Shown: piece by piece, positions 1 to 8,612 of the stretch
Position numbering within the stretch: position 1 is the first letter of the stretch
Layout: the number at the start of each line of letters is the position of its first letter
Source of the DNA: Fidelibacterota bacterium
Lineage (GTDB): Bacteria; Fidelibacterota; Marinisomatia; Marinisomatales; SCKK01
Length of the DNA: 64,000 bases
Direction of reading: 5' to 3'
Assembly (NCBI GenBank): GCA_004124475.1
Contig: SCKK01000010.1
Location: forward strand, 1-64,000
Made by a program: the position numbers and the translations under genes
Notes under the pieces: generated by a model
Databases searched by the model: none
What the model saw: only the letters and a program-made list of their open reading frames with translations
What the model was told of the DNA's origin: nothing

Positions 1-133
1 CGAGAAGACTCCTTTTGAGGTTCAAAGACCTAGAATAAAATTGTCTCTACTGTCCCTCAGCCCTTTCAAACTTTTTATTCAATTATCAAAACTTACAAAC
101 AAACCTATAACCAATTATTAGTAGGAGTGAAAA

Positions 134-373
134 ATGCTTAATTCCTTCAAATCTATAACATTAATTATCATTTTTCTATGCAGTTTTATTTTTGCTCATC
201 ATGGGAAAGATTATTTTGTGACCACATCATATACCAATCCCCATAAAGGGGATTTTCTCGGACTGTTCTCAATCGACAATGGCAGCGGGGATTCTCATCA
301 CCATGAATCCGAAAATCAATCCGCTTCTGAAAATGATGGGTTTAGTGGCTGTTTTACGACTTTACCCAATTAA
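134..373 (+). CDS. Short exported protein, probably a truncated N-terminal remnant
   Basis: A 79-residue frame starts at an ATG preceded by a reasonable ribosome site (aggag at 123-127). It opens with a hydrophobic signal peptide ending near FIFA, followed by HHGKDYFV, a start reminiscent of small outer-membrane transporter-like proteins. The frame then turns into low-complexity His/Ser/Glu sequence and stops one base before the lipase start, so most of any mature domain is missing. It may be the surviving 5' end of a deleted gene fused to sequence upstream of the lipase, or a small leader ORF. I do not recognise a function. Confidence 0.4.
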   Translation: MLNSFKSITLIIIFLCSFIFAHHGKDYFVTTSYTNPHKGDFLGLFSIDNGSGDSHHHESENQSASENDGFSGCFTTLPN

Positions 374-374
374 A

Positions 375-1595
375 ATGCTCACTTATTCACGGTCAATAGT
401 GACGGCTCTGGCTGTTCTTGTTTTCTCTCAAGTCAGAGCAGATAATAGATACCCCATTGTGCTGGTTCACGGATTTATGGGTTGGGGACGTGAGGAAATG
501 AGTGGTTATAAATATTGGGGGGGGTTCTTCGATTTGGAGGCTTATCTGGAGTTCCGGGGTTACACGGTGTATACGGTATCTATCGGGCCTGTTTCTTCAA
601 ATTGGGAGCGGGCCGTCGAGGTCTATTATCAAGTGAGGGGCGGACAGGTTGATTATGGTAGGAGTCATGCTGAGAGATGGGGTGTGGATCAAAAGCCGAA
701 AGGGAAAGTCTACAGAGGGCTCTATCCCGAGTGGGATGCAGAGCATCCAATTCATATCATTGCCCACAGCATGGGAGGGCAAACCGCTCGAATGATTCAA
801 CATCTATTGTTCACTGCATTATATTCCGATGTGGCAGCAACAATTCCTGAAGAAAGTAGCTTTCTTGGACAATCCCATGAAGGATGGATTAAGTCTATCA
901 CCACGATTGCTACCCCTCATAACGGAACAACACTACTGGATATACGATCGAGAATCCTTCCTTTTTTACAATATTTGATAGGTATCGCTGATGTAGTCGG
1001 GACGGATTTTTATGATTTTGATCTCCAGCAATGGGGGTTTAAGAGGGAAAATGGGGAATCGTGGGTGGATTATTATCGTCGGATGCAAGAGCACCCGGCC
1101 TGGGAAACGAAAAATATCAGTGCGTGGGATTTAAGTCTTGAGGGAGCCCGCAAGCTTAATACCATTTTAAAAGCAGATCCCAATATATACTACTTTTCAT
1201 TCGTCACCAGTGCTACTATTCTGGACTCTACTTTAGGTAGATATATTCCTGATGAGAATATCAATTTTATCCTTCGCGGTAAGGCTAGATCCATGGGTAC
1301 AAAAACGGCTTATTGGGCTGATGGTACGGCGACCGATTCGACCTGGTACGAAAACGACGGTGTCGTAAATACAATCAGCCAGTATGGTCCCACCACGGGA
1401 TTAAAGGGGCCTGATCTCATTGTGGAATACACACCGAATGAAGTCCTCATCCCTGGTCGGTGGTACACTTTCGGACCGTACCGAATGGACCACTGGTATA
1501 TTTTAGGCCATTTTATTCTCGATGATAAAAAATCTAATCCTATTTTTGAATTGTTTGAGAATCATTGCAAACTGTTGTGGTCCCTGCCAGAGTGA
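375..1595 (+). CDS. Secreted triacylglycerol lipase, family I.5-like (alpha/beta hydrolase)
   Basis: Predicted to hydrolyse ester bonds of acylglycerols outside the cytoplasm. The open frame extends upstream to 279, but the ATG at 375 gives a clean signal peptide ending near SQVRA and is preferred. The mature protein has the lipase signatures LVHGFMGWGREEM near its start, the nucleophile elbow AHSMGGQ (G-x-S-x-G), and TPHNGTTLLD just after it. The string of motifs, including SNWERA and VDYGRSHAERWG, closely follows the Staphylococcus/Geobacillus lipases (family I.5), which bind Zn and Ca. Length (about 406 residues) fits. A late D and H (GVVNT and MDHW segments) could complete the triad. It stands alone beside decayed genes, so its origin may be lateral. 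Confidence 0.85.
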   Translation: MLTYSRSIVTALAVLVFSQVRADNRYPIVLVHGFMGWGREEMSGYKYWGGFFDLEAYLEFRGYTVYTVSIGPVSSNWERAVEVYYQVRGGQVDYGRSHAERWGVDQKPKGKVYRGLYPEWDAEHPIHIIAHSMGGQTARMIQHLLFTALYSDVAATIPEESSFLGQSHEGWIKSITTIATPHNGTTLLDIRSRILPFLQYLIGIADVVGTDFYDFDLQQWGFKRENGESWVDYYRRMQEHPAWETKNISAWDLSLEGARKLNTILKADPNIYYFSFVTSATILDSTLGRYIPDENINFILRGKARSMGTKTAYWADGTATDSTWYENDGVVNTISQYGPTTGLKGPDLIVEYTPNEVLIPGRWYTFGPYRMDHWYILGHFILDDKKSNPIFELFENHCKLLWSLPE

Positions 1596-1611
1596 AATCA
1601 TGATATGATTC

Positions 1612-1821
1612 ATGCAACTTCAACTACCATCTTCTCCCTTGCTCATTTGCAAGAAAAGTCTTGTGTTCCCTGCTCTTGATCTTATCAAGGATGGATGCGA
1701 ATTGTATGCTGTTTCGTATGCATCAGGTGGAACAAGCGTTGATGCTCATGAGCGTAGGATGCACCAGATAATACAAGCAGCAGCTGTGCCAGTCACATGG
1801 GAGACTGAAATGGCTGACTGA
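1612..1821 (+). pseudogene. Isochorismatase-like (YcaC-type) hydrolase, C-terminal fragment
   Basis: From about 1663 the frame reads ALDLIKDGCELYAVSYASGG followed by TSVDAHERR and AVPVTWETEMAD. In family knowledge this is the C-terminal part of isochorismatase-fold hydrolases (ALDLLKDGYEVY..DASGGTS..AHE...GAVPVTW). The N-terminal half with the catalytic Asp and Lys is absent, and the frame is only 69 codons, so this is a decayed remnant. It lies between the lipase and another broken gene (MATE), pointing to a degenerating region. Confidence 0.65.
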
Positions 1822-1879
1822 GTATGCTGAGAATAAATAAAAAATAAAAAATAAAATATAAGAATCACCTGTAAATAAG

Positions 1880-2394
1880 ATGCTTTTCTTAGAGTCAGCA
1901 CCAATAAGTATTGGAATGCTTTCCACATTTTTATTTCAAGTTATTGATACATACTTTGTTGGTCAACTTGGTTCGCAAGAATTAGCGGCACTAAGTTTTT
2001 CTTCAATAATATTTTTCCTGCTCATTGCTCTTTTTATAGGAATGTCTGTTGGTGTCTCTTCAGTTGTTACCAAATCAATAGGGGAGAATAAACCAGAAAA
2101 AGACAAAAGTTTTTCAATCCTAGCTTTATTTTTTGTTCTGACATTCTCTGTAGTTTTGTCTCTTATTGGTTATCTTACTATTAATCCTTTATTTAGTCTT
2201 CTTGGAGTAGAAGCTGACATTCTCGCATTGATATCCGACAATATATGATTATTACTTATCTGAGCATGCCATTACTTACATTAGGGTTTGTAGGGAGCGG
2301 TATCCTAAGATCAACAGGAACTATAAAATTTCCTGAGATTATTTTTGGTATTGCAGGCGTGATTAATCTTGTGTTTGATTATTTGTTAGGATAA
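1880..2394 (+). pseudogene. MATE-family efflux transporter, frameshifted and truncated
   Basis: The frame 1880-2248 encodes a MATE N-terminus (SIGMLSTFLFQVIDTYFVGQ, then LAALSF and a GMSVGVSSVVTKSIGE segment typical of multidrug/toxin extrusion proteins). It stops at TGA 2246-2248. The family sequence continues without a gap in the frame beginning at 2242 (YMIITYLSMPLLTLGF, then GSGILRSTG and AGVINLVFDYLLG), ending at TAA 2392-2394. A one-frame shift near 2245 therefore breaks the gene, and only about 170 of roughly 450 residues remain, so it cannot form a working 12-helix transporter. Confidence 0.8.
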
Positions 2395-2453
2395 AGTCCC
2401 AAAACAGCCACTAAATGCGTAGCTCTTCTAATTGTTTTATAATGAGTTTTTTC

Positions 2454-2472
2454 CCTGCCTGCGGCAGGCAGG
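2454..2472. repeat. Perfect GC-rich palindrome
   Basis: Arms cctgcctgc and gcaggcagg flank a single central g in an otherwise AT-rich spacer between the MATE remnant and the K+ channel. It resembles the short dispersed palindromes elsewhere in the window. It could fold into a hairpin in RNA. No coding sequence is recognisable around it in 2395-2656. Confidence 0.7.
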
Positions 2473-2656
2473 TGGGTTTCAATGTCATTATTCCTATGAT
2501 TATAACGCCAAACATATTCAGCCAGGTAAAGGGGCAATCTTATTAATATCCCATTCAATAGAACATACGACCTATATCATAAAATTTCAAATAATCTGTA
2601 AAAATTATAAACCACTAACACTAACATTTTTTGCTTTAACGATGTAAATTTATCAG

Positions 2657-3784
2657 ATGAAAAATTTTCTGAGAAGGGCAATAAGGAATCCTTTTTTTCA
2701 GGTAATCTCCGGTATAGTCATTGTAATGATTATTGGTGGCTGGATTATCAGTCAACTGGAGGGCGCCGAAGATATCACAAAAGGGAGTAATCCGTTCTGG
2801 TGGGCTATTGTCACTATGACGACAGTAGGATATGGAGATTTAACCCCAAAAAGTTCGACAGGTCGTCTTCTTGCAGTCGTAGTAATGTTTGGAGGAATTT
2901 CTTTGACGGCATTACTTACAGCGACTATTTCATCTATTTTTGTGGCAAAACGTTTACGGGAGGATAAAGGATTGGAAAAAATAAAATCAACCGGTCATAT
3001 TCTTTTATGTGGTTGGAATAAAAATATTGACAGGATTCTCGATTCCCTGCAAAACTTGAGCGTGGACAGGAAAACAATTATTGTCTTGATAAACACCGAA
3101 AGCGAGGATACGGTCACAGCAATTCGTAGTAAATTCAGGCAATTAAAATTCAAGTTTGTCCGAGGTGACTTTACCCGGGAATCGGTTTTGGAACAGGCTA
3201 ATCTGAAAGAGGCGTCTACAGCTATAATAGTACCCTACGATGCACTGGATACAGGGAGTCATCCTGATGAAAAAACCATTTTTGCTACGCTTACCATTAA
3301 AACTATGGCGCCAAAGGTTCAAGTAGTAGCCTACCTCACAGAACGGGAAAACCTGACCCATATCAAGCGAGCGAATGTAGATGAGGTCATTCTACAAGAT
3401 GATTTTGGTGCCTATATGGTGGCTTCTCATGTACTGATGCCTGGAGTGCCACAGACAGTGGATAGACTTCTCAACACTCAAAAATCCCCTAGTTTTGAAA
3501 GAGTGAAGATACCCAGTGAATATGTGGGTAAACCCTATACGGTATTGTTTGATTATTTCCGGGAGGAACACAATTGGCTACTTATCTCTGTATTCTCTCA
3601 AGAGGAACAGATCGGTATTGGGGAAGTACTGTCCTCAGACACATCCGCCTTGGATGCATTCATTGAACGTAAGCTGAAAGAAGCAGGTCATTCATTAAAA
3701 GAGGAGAGTAAAATGTCTGTAGTTATAAACCCTGACAATTCTTATATCATTCAAGAAAACGAAAAGGCTATTGTTATTCAATAG
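2657..3784 (+). CDS. Two-TM potassium channel with RCK/TrkA-N regulatory domain (MthK-like)
   Basis: Inner-membrane K+ channel subunit. Residues about 16-33 form TM1, the selectivity filter TVGYGD is at 56-61, and TM2 is about 70-93 with glycines that could hinge the gate. From about residue 107 a Rossmann-like RCK/TrkA-N domain follows (HILLCGWNKN, then a region with alternating hydrophobic strands), with a C-terminal RCK-C-like part around 280-340. The nucleotide-binding loop reads CGWNKN and is not a canonical GxGxxG. Length (375 residues) fits MthK-type channels, which assemble as tetramers with an octameric RCK ring. The gene is followed after 8 bases by a cyclic-nucleotide-binding protein, suggesting coupled regulation. 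The start is the ATG right after a stop codon in an AT-rich leader without a clear Shine-Dalgarno. Confidence 0.88.
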   Translation: MKNFLRRAIRNPFFQVISGIVIVMIIGGWIISQLEGAEDITKGSNPFWWAIVTMTTVGYGDLTPKSSTGRLLAVVVMFGGISLTALLTATISSIFVAKRLREDKGLEKIKSTGHILLCGWNKNIDRILDSLQNLSVDRKTIIVLINTESEDTVTAIRSKFRQLKFKFVRGDFTRESVLEQANLKEASTAIIVPYDALDTGSHPDEKTIFATLTIKTMAPKVQVVAYLTERENLTHIKRANVDEVILQDDFGAYMVASHVLMPGVPQTVDRLLNTQKSPSFERVKIPSEYVGKPYTVLFDYFREEHNWLLISVFSQEEQIGIGEVLSSDTSALDAFIERKLKEAGHSLKEESKMSVVINPDNSYIIQENEKAIVIQ

Positions 3785-3792
3785 GGAGAATT

Positions 3793-4299
3793 ATGATAGA
3801 TATAAACAATCTCACCACTTACCGAATTTTTAAGGGACTCACAGAGTCACAGGTCGATGAATTTCATGATGTAATCAAAGAGCGGCATTATTCCGAAGAT
3901 GAAATCATATTCAATGAAGGAGATGTGGGTGATTCCATTTATCTCCTTCTCGAAGGTAAAGTAGAAATTAATCAAGCTTTAACCCTTCGCCTGAACAAAG
4001 GAGGCTACGATACTCGGGAAAAAGCTATAATAAACCTCTCCAGTGAGAACAAGCCATCTTTTGGTGAAATATCTCTACTTGGCAATGATGATAAACGGAC
4101 TGCCACAGTAAAATCGTTGACGGACTGTAAGATGGCAGTCATCATGCGTGACGACTTTTTTACCATTTGCGAATCTGATACTGAGATGGGTTATAAGGTG
4201 ATGAAAAATATTGCTGCAATCGTATCGGATCACCTTATTAAAGCGAATGAGAACGTTTTGAAACTAACAACTGCCTTTAGCCTCGTATTGGAGAAATAG
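3793..4299 (+). CDS. Stand-alone cyclic nucleotide-binding domain protein
   Basis: 168-residue soluble protein made essentially of one cNMP-binding (CAP_ED) beta-roll. EIIFNEGDVGDSIYLLLEGK is the N-terminal strand pair. The phosphate-binding cassette is FGEISLLGNDDKRTATV, which keeps the conserved Gly-Glu and the Arg that contacts the cyclic phosphate. There is no helix-turn-helix, so it is not a CRP-type regulator. A helical tail follows the roll. It starts 8 bases after the K+ channel stop with a gggag-like site (3783-3787). By position I infer it senses a cyclic nucleotide and modulates the channel; binding partner and ligand are not shown by sequence. It ends 2 bases before valS. Confidence 0.82.
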   Translation: MIDINNLTTYRIFKGLTESQVDEFHDVIKERHYSEDEIIFNEGDVGDSIYLLLEGKVEINQALTLRLNKGGYDTREKAIINLSSENKPSFGEISLLGNDDKRTATVKSLTDCKMAVIMRDDFFTICESDTEMGYKVMKNIAAIVSDHLIKANENVLKLTTAFSLVLEK

Positions 4300-4301
4300 C
4301 T

Positions 4302-6950
4302 GTGACCAATCTTCATCTCCCTAAGGTTTACGATCCAAAGACCGTTGAAAAAAAGTGGTACGCTCACTGGTTAAAAAGAAACTATTTCCACGCCTCTGTT
4401 AATCCCGATAAACAACCGTTTACCATTATTATTCCACCGCCCAATGTAACGGGAAGTCTCACAATTGGGCATGTTTTGAATAATACGATTCAGGATATCC
4501 TCATCAGGCGTGCAAGGATGCGTGGAATGGAGGCTTGTTGGATTCCCGGCACTGATCATGCCTCCATTGCAACTGAAGTGAAAGTGGAAACCATGCTGAG
4601 GGAAATGGGGACGAGTAAACATAAAATTGGTAGAGAAGAGTTTTTAAAACATGCATGGGAATGGAAAGAGAAATACGGTGCCCTGATCATTGAGCAACTG
4701 AAGCGGCTGGGATGCTCCTGCGACTGGGAAAGAGAGAAGTTCACCATGGATGAAGGATACTACCGAGCTGTTATTTCAGCATTTGTGAGGCTCTACAAAA
4801 AGGGACTGATCTATCGAGGTGTCCGACTGGTGAACTGGGATCCAAAGACACAATCCGCCATTTCTGATGAGGAGGTTGTTTACAAAGAAGTCAAGGGATA
4901 TCTCTGGTACTTCCGTTATCCGATTAAAGGGACAGACGGATATGTTGTGGTCGCTACTACACGTCCGGAGACGATGTTAGGGGATACGGGGGTTGCAGTC
5001 AATCCTAAGGATGATCGATATCGACACTTAATTGGGAGGACAGTCATTCTTCCGTTGGTGGGTAGGGAGTTGCCGATTATTGCAGATGAATATGTTGATC
5101 CGGAATTTGGTACGGGATGTCTTAAAGTGACACCAGCCCACGACCCCAATGATTTTGAAATGGGGAAAAGACATGATCTTGAAATGGTCAATATTCTAAA
5201 TGAAGATGCTTCACTCAACAATAACGTTCCTGAGGAATTCCGCGGACTTGACAGATTTGAAGCCAGAGAAAAAGTTGCTCAGCGGTTACAAGATTTGGGA
5301 TTAATAGAAAAAATAGAGGAGTACACCACCAAAATAGGGTATTCCCAGCGAGGAGGGGTACCCATAGAACCGTATCTCTCTGAGCAATGGTTTATGAAGA
5401 TGAACGACCTGGCAAGACCGGCATTGGAGGTAGTGAAAAATGGTGGAATTAAGTTTTATCCGGAACACTGGGTAAAAACCTACGAACATTGGATGGGGAA
5501 CATTCGAGATTGGTGTATCAGCCGGCAGCTTTGGTGGGGTCACCGTATCCCAGTATGGACGCACAAGGATAACGGAGAGATATACTGTGAAGTGGTACCT
5601 CCGGAGGATTCCGGCAATTGGACGCAAGATCCGGACGTTTTGGATACCTGGGCGAGTTCCTGGCTGTGGCCAATTGGTGTTCATCACTGGCCAGTGGAGA
5701 GTGAGGATCTTCGCTACTTCCATCCAACAAATGATCTGGTGACGGGTCCTGATATAATTTTTTTCTGGGTGGCTCGCATGATTATGTCAAGCTTGGAATT
5801 TATGGGTGAAATACCATTTCAAAATGTCTACTTCACTGGGATGGTCCGAGATTTACAGGGGAGGAAAATGAGTAAATCCTTAGGGAATTCTCCGGATCCA
5901 CTCTCAATTATTGACAAATTCGGCGCAGATGCCCTGCGATTTGGGATTATGCTGATTGCTCCCCAGGGTCAAGACATTTTGTTCTCGGAAGATCGGATTG
6001 TTGTGGGGAGGAATTTCATGAATAAGCTGTGGAATGCCTCCCGGTTCCTCCTGTTGAATGGAGACACCATGATTCCAATACCTTTGAGTAAGTTGGATCA
6101 AGAAAAATTTGAGCTTGCCGATTTGTGGATTTTAAGCCGATTGAATCGAATGATTATGCAGGTGGACAAATTGTTTGAAGCCTATCGGTTCAACGGTATT
6201 TCGAAAAAAATTTACGATTTTACATGGTCTGATTTCTGTGATTGGTACGTGGAAGTTATCAAATCACGATTGTATGGAGATGATGATTCCTCCAAACAGA
6301 TTGCTTTCAGTATCGCTATACATGTGGTTCGCAACATTTTAAAGGTTCTTCACCCTTTTGCACCCTTTATTACTGAAGAAATCTGGCAAAAATTCAAAGG
6401 GATTCAAATTGATCGTGAGGGGGAAACCGACCTTGTGGTTTCAAATTGGCCAAATGTGAATGATGTCATGATCAATTCAGATGTCGAAAGTGAATTTAGG
6501 GAACTTCAAGAGGTAATTACAGGTGTTCGTACCATTCGGAGTGTAATGAATGTGCCACCCGGGAGAAGATCTGATCTATTAATACGCGGTGATGATGGGG
6601 AGTTTGTCCGTACTCATATGAAAATAATTCATGATCTGGCAAAAGTAAATAATTTATCCATTGGGTCGGACCTGGATAAACCACCCCATGCTGCTACAGT
6701 TGTAGTAGGTGATATGGAGCTTTTTATCCCCTTAGAAGGGCTGATAGACGTGAATAAAGAAAGAGAACGGCTGGCAAAAGAAATTGAGCAGATGGAAATA
6801 AGGCGACAACGAGCAGCGGAAAAATTAAACAACGAAAATTTCGTTTCCAGAGCTCCTGGTCAGGTGGTGGAAAAAGAGAGAAAAAGGCTTTTGGATATGT
6901 CCGAAAATCTGATAAAACTAAAACAGAATTTTGATGTTCTTATTCAATAA
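4302..6950 (+). CDS. valS: Valyl-tRNA synthetase
   Basis: Charges tRNA-Val with valine in the cytosol. The GTG at 4302 is the start, 2 bases after the upstream stop, with ggag about 8 bases before it. Class I signatures are present: PPNVTGSLTIGH (HIGH-box region, residues about 45-56) and KMSKS at about 522-526. The CP1 editing domain lies between them (TTRPETMLGDTG, then TPAHDPNDFEMG). An anticodon-binding helical domain follows and the C-terminus is the ValS coiled-coil arm (LIDVNKERERLAKEIEQME). 882 residues is the normal length, and DVLDTWASSWLWP is typical of ValS. Cotranscription with the two upstream genes is likely. Confidence 0.97.
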   Translation: MTNLHLPKVYDPKTVEKKWYAHWLKRNYFHASVNPDKQPFTIIIPPPNVTGSLTIGHVLNNTIQDILIRRARMRGMEACWIPGTDHASIATEVKVETMLREMGTSKHKIGREEFLKHAWEWKEKYGALIIEQLKRLGCSCDWEREKFTMDEGYYRAVISAFVRLYKKGLIYRGVRLVNWDPKTQSAISDEEVVYKEVKGYLWYFRYPIKGTDGYVVVATTRPETMLGDTGVAVNPKDDRYRHLIGRTVILPLVGRELPIIADEYVDPEFGTGCLKVTPAHDPNDFEMGKRHDLEMVNILNEDASLNNNVPEEFRGLDRFEAREKVAQRLQDLGLIEKIEEYTTKIGYSQRGGVPIEPYLSEQWFMKMNDLARPALEVVKNGGIKFYPEHWVKTYEHWMGNIRDWCISRQLWWGHRIPVWTHKDNGEIYCEVVPPEDSGNWTQDPDVLDTWASSWLWPIGVHHWPVESEDLRYFHPTNDLVTGPDIIFFWVARMIMSSLEFMGEIPFQNVYFTGMVRDLQGRKMSKSLGNSPDPLSIIDKFGADALRFGIMLIAPQGQDILFSEDRIVVGRNFMNKLWNASRFLLLNGDTMIPIPLSKLDQEKFELADLWILSRLNRMIMQVDKLFEAYRFNGISKKIYDFTWSDFCDWYVEVIKSRLYGDDDSSKQIAFSIAIHVVRNILKVLHPFAPFITEEIWQKFKGIQIDREGETDLVVSNWPNVNDVMINSDVESEFRELQEVITGVRTIRSVMNVPPGRRSDLLIRGDDGEFVRTHMKIIHDLAKVNNLSIGSDLDKPPHAATVVVGDMELFIPLEGLIDVNKERERLAKEIEQMEIRRQRAAEKLNNENFVSRAPGQVVEKERKRLLDMSENLIKLKQNFDVLIQ

Positions 6951-7049
6951 AATCTGTTCTTTGAGAGCAAGAATTAATCTTAATCGAAAATAATCCACAG
7001 TAGCCGCAACATTTAATCGATTGAATTGTATAGTGAGTGAGAAGTTAAC

Positions 7050-8405
7050 ATGAAAAAAGTATTTATATTTTTTATCCTGATCAATTTGGTTTCGAGCCAA
7101 TCCGAGTGGGCAATGATTACTTTATATCGGGATGGATTTGGTTTGGTGAAGCAACCCATTTCGATTAAGCTTTCGAAAGGACGGAAAACCTTTTCCTATC
7201 CAAATATACCCGATAAAATGGAAGTGGATTCACCATTCTTATCTTTAAGTAAGGGTAAGGTAATATACCAAAGCTATAATCGCGATATTTTTGATACGTT
7301 TAATTATCTGAGGGATCACCTTGGGGAGCCTGTGACTATCACTCCTGTCAATGGGAAAACCTTTAAAGGAAATCTCCTTGATGTTGATGATGGGTGGATC
7401 ACAGTGAAAGGGAGAAAATCGATCAGGATATTTAATACCAGAGAAGTTGTGCAGATTTCAATCAGTGATAATAACACAAGTATAAACGTGAGGACAAAAC
7501 TTTCCTGGGAAGTAAGCTCTAATCGGGATGGATTGGTTGTGGGTGAACTTGTTTACATTTCCCGGGGATTTGACTGGGATGCAGGATACAGGCTTATTGT
7601 ATCAGAGAAAGGAACACGGGCTGTACTCATATCACAAGCTGTGCTTAAAAATGAAACGGATCTTGATTTCACCTTCGCCTCTATCAAGTTGGTGGAAGGT
7701 AAACTTCACCGTGTGACCCCATCAATTCCCGGAAGGAGAGCCATGGCTAGATCTGCCCTCACCGTTGTTACGGAAAAAGGTTTTGATGTACCTCTTCCAC
7801 CATCCAGAGAAGAATTGGGTGATTATCACATTTATACAATTTCGGAAAGGTTAACCTTCCCTAAGAATGAATCGATTACGGTTACTTTGCAGCCGGATAG
7901 GGAGTTAGAAATTTCCCGACTTTATCTATTTGAGAACAATGAGCGATCATCTAAAGAGGAACCGCTGGTTATTCAAATCTCATTTCGTAACGAGGAAAAA
8001 AATAAGCTCGGTATTCCCCTGCCCGCAGGTAAGCTACAGATTTATAGAAATTTGGCTGATAGGTCAATAGAATTTGCAGGTGAGGATAGATTGAAACAGG
8101 TTCCTGTCGGAGAAGTGGCGGAAATCATTGCCGGGAGGGCGTTTGATGTTATCGGAAAAAGAACTGTTGTGAATTATGATCGAAAAAGGAATAGCGAAGA
8201 AGCGGTTATCAGGCTGGAAATAAAAAATAAACGTGGCAACAGTATTAATGTTCAATTAACGGAACATATTTATGGAGATTGGGTGATCAAAAAACCATCT
8301 CACAATTATAAAAAAACAGATGCACAAACCATTCAGTTTGACCTGACACTACCTGCAAATAGCACCGAAATTGTCAGCTATACTTATCGTAAGGAGTGGA
8401 AGTAA
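7050..8405 (+). CDS. Exported DUF4139 domain-containing protein
   Basis: 451-residue secreted protein with an N-terminal signal peptide (MKKVFIFFILINLVSSQS). The mature N-terminus (MITLYRDGFGLVKQPISI) and the C-terminal beta-rich region (EHIYGDWVIKKPSHNYKK, ending in a VSYTYRKEW strand) match the DUF4139/mucoidy-inhibitor-like group, whose function is unknown. A strand-rich segment around residues 90-130 (EPVTITPVNGKTFKGNLLDV) looks like a small beta-barrel insert. It stands between valS and recG with its own 99-bp leader, so it may be monocistronic. The start ATG is followed directly by a convincing signal peptide. Confidence 0.75.
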   Translation: MKKVFIFFILINLVSSQSEWAMITLYRDGFGLVKQPISIKLSKGRKTFSYPNIPDKMEVDSPFLSLSKGKVIYQSYNRDIFDTFNYLRDHLGEPVTITPVNGKTFKGNLLDVDDGWITVKGRKSIRIFNTREVVQISISDNNTSINVRTKLSWEVSSNRDGLVVGELVYISRGFDWDAGYRLIVSEKGTRAVLISQAVLKNETDLDFTFASIKLVEGKLHRVTPSIPGRRAMARSALTVVTEKGFDVPLPPSREELGDYHIYTISERLTFPKNESITVTLQPDRELEISRLYLFENNERSSKEEPLVIQISFRNEEKNKLGIPLPAGKLQIYRNLADRSIEFAGEDRLKQVPVGEVAEIIAGRAFDVIGKRTVVNYDRKRNSEEAVIRLEIKNKRGNSINVQLTEHIYGDWVIKKPSHNYKKTDAQTIQFDLTLPANSTEIVSYTYRKEWK

Positions 8406-8444
8406 TCATTGAAAGGTTTCTCTATATCCTAAATTGGGCAAGCC

Positions 8445-8496
8445 ATCCGTTAGCTGACGGATCCTGTGGAGAACCAGAGATCCCGAAGGTTCGGGA
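8445..8496. repeat. Two adjacent intergenic palindromes
   Basis: The 207-bp gap between the DUF4139 gene and recG holds atccgttagctgacggat (8445-8462, one mismatch between arms) and tcccgaaggttcggga (8481-8496). Both belong to palindrome families that recur through this window (for example 47205-47222 and 43291-43308). They could act as transcript-end hairpins, but lack a T-tract. Confidence 0.7.
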
Positions 8497-8612
8497 CGAA
8501 ACTTCTGGATTAGTAATTTTGGATTTCTAGGAGCCAATATATTTTACTTTTGCTACTTTTCTGTTTATTATATTTTGCCCCACCTTTGATTGTAATTTAA
8601 ATATCGAGACTG

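Noticed and set aside
2432-2647. 71-codon frame across the palindrome upstream of the K+ channel
   Set aside because: It reads through the palindrome, has no family pattern and no ribosome site.
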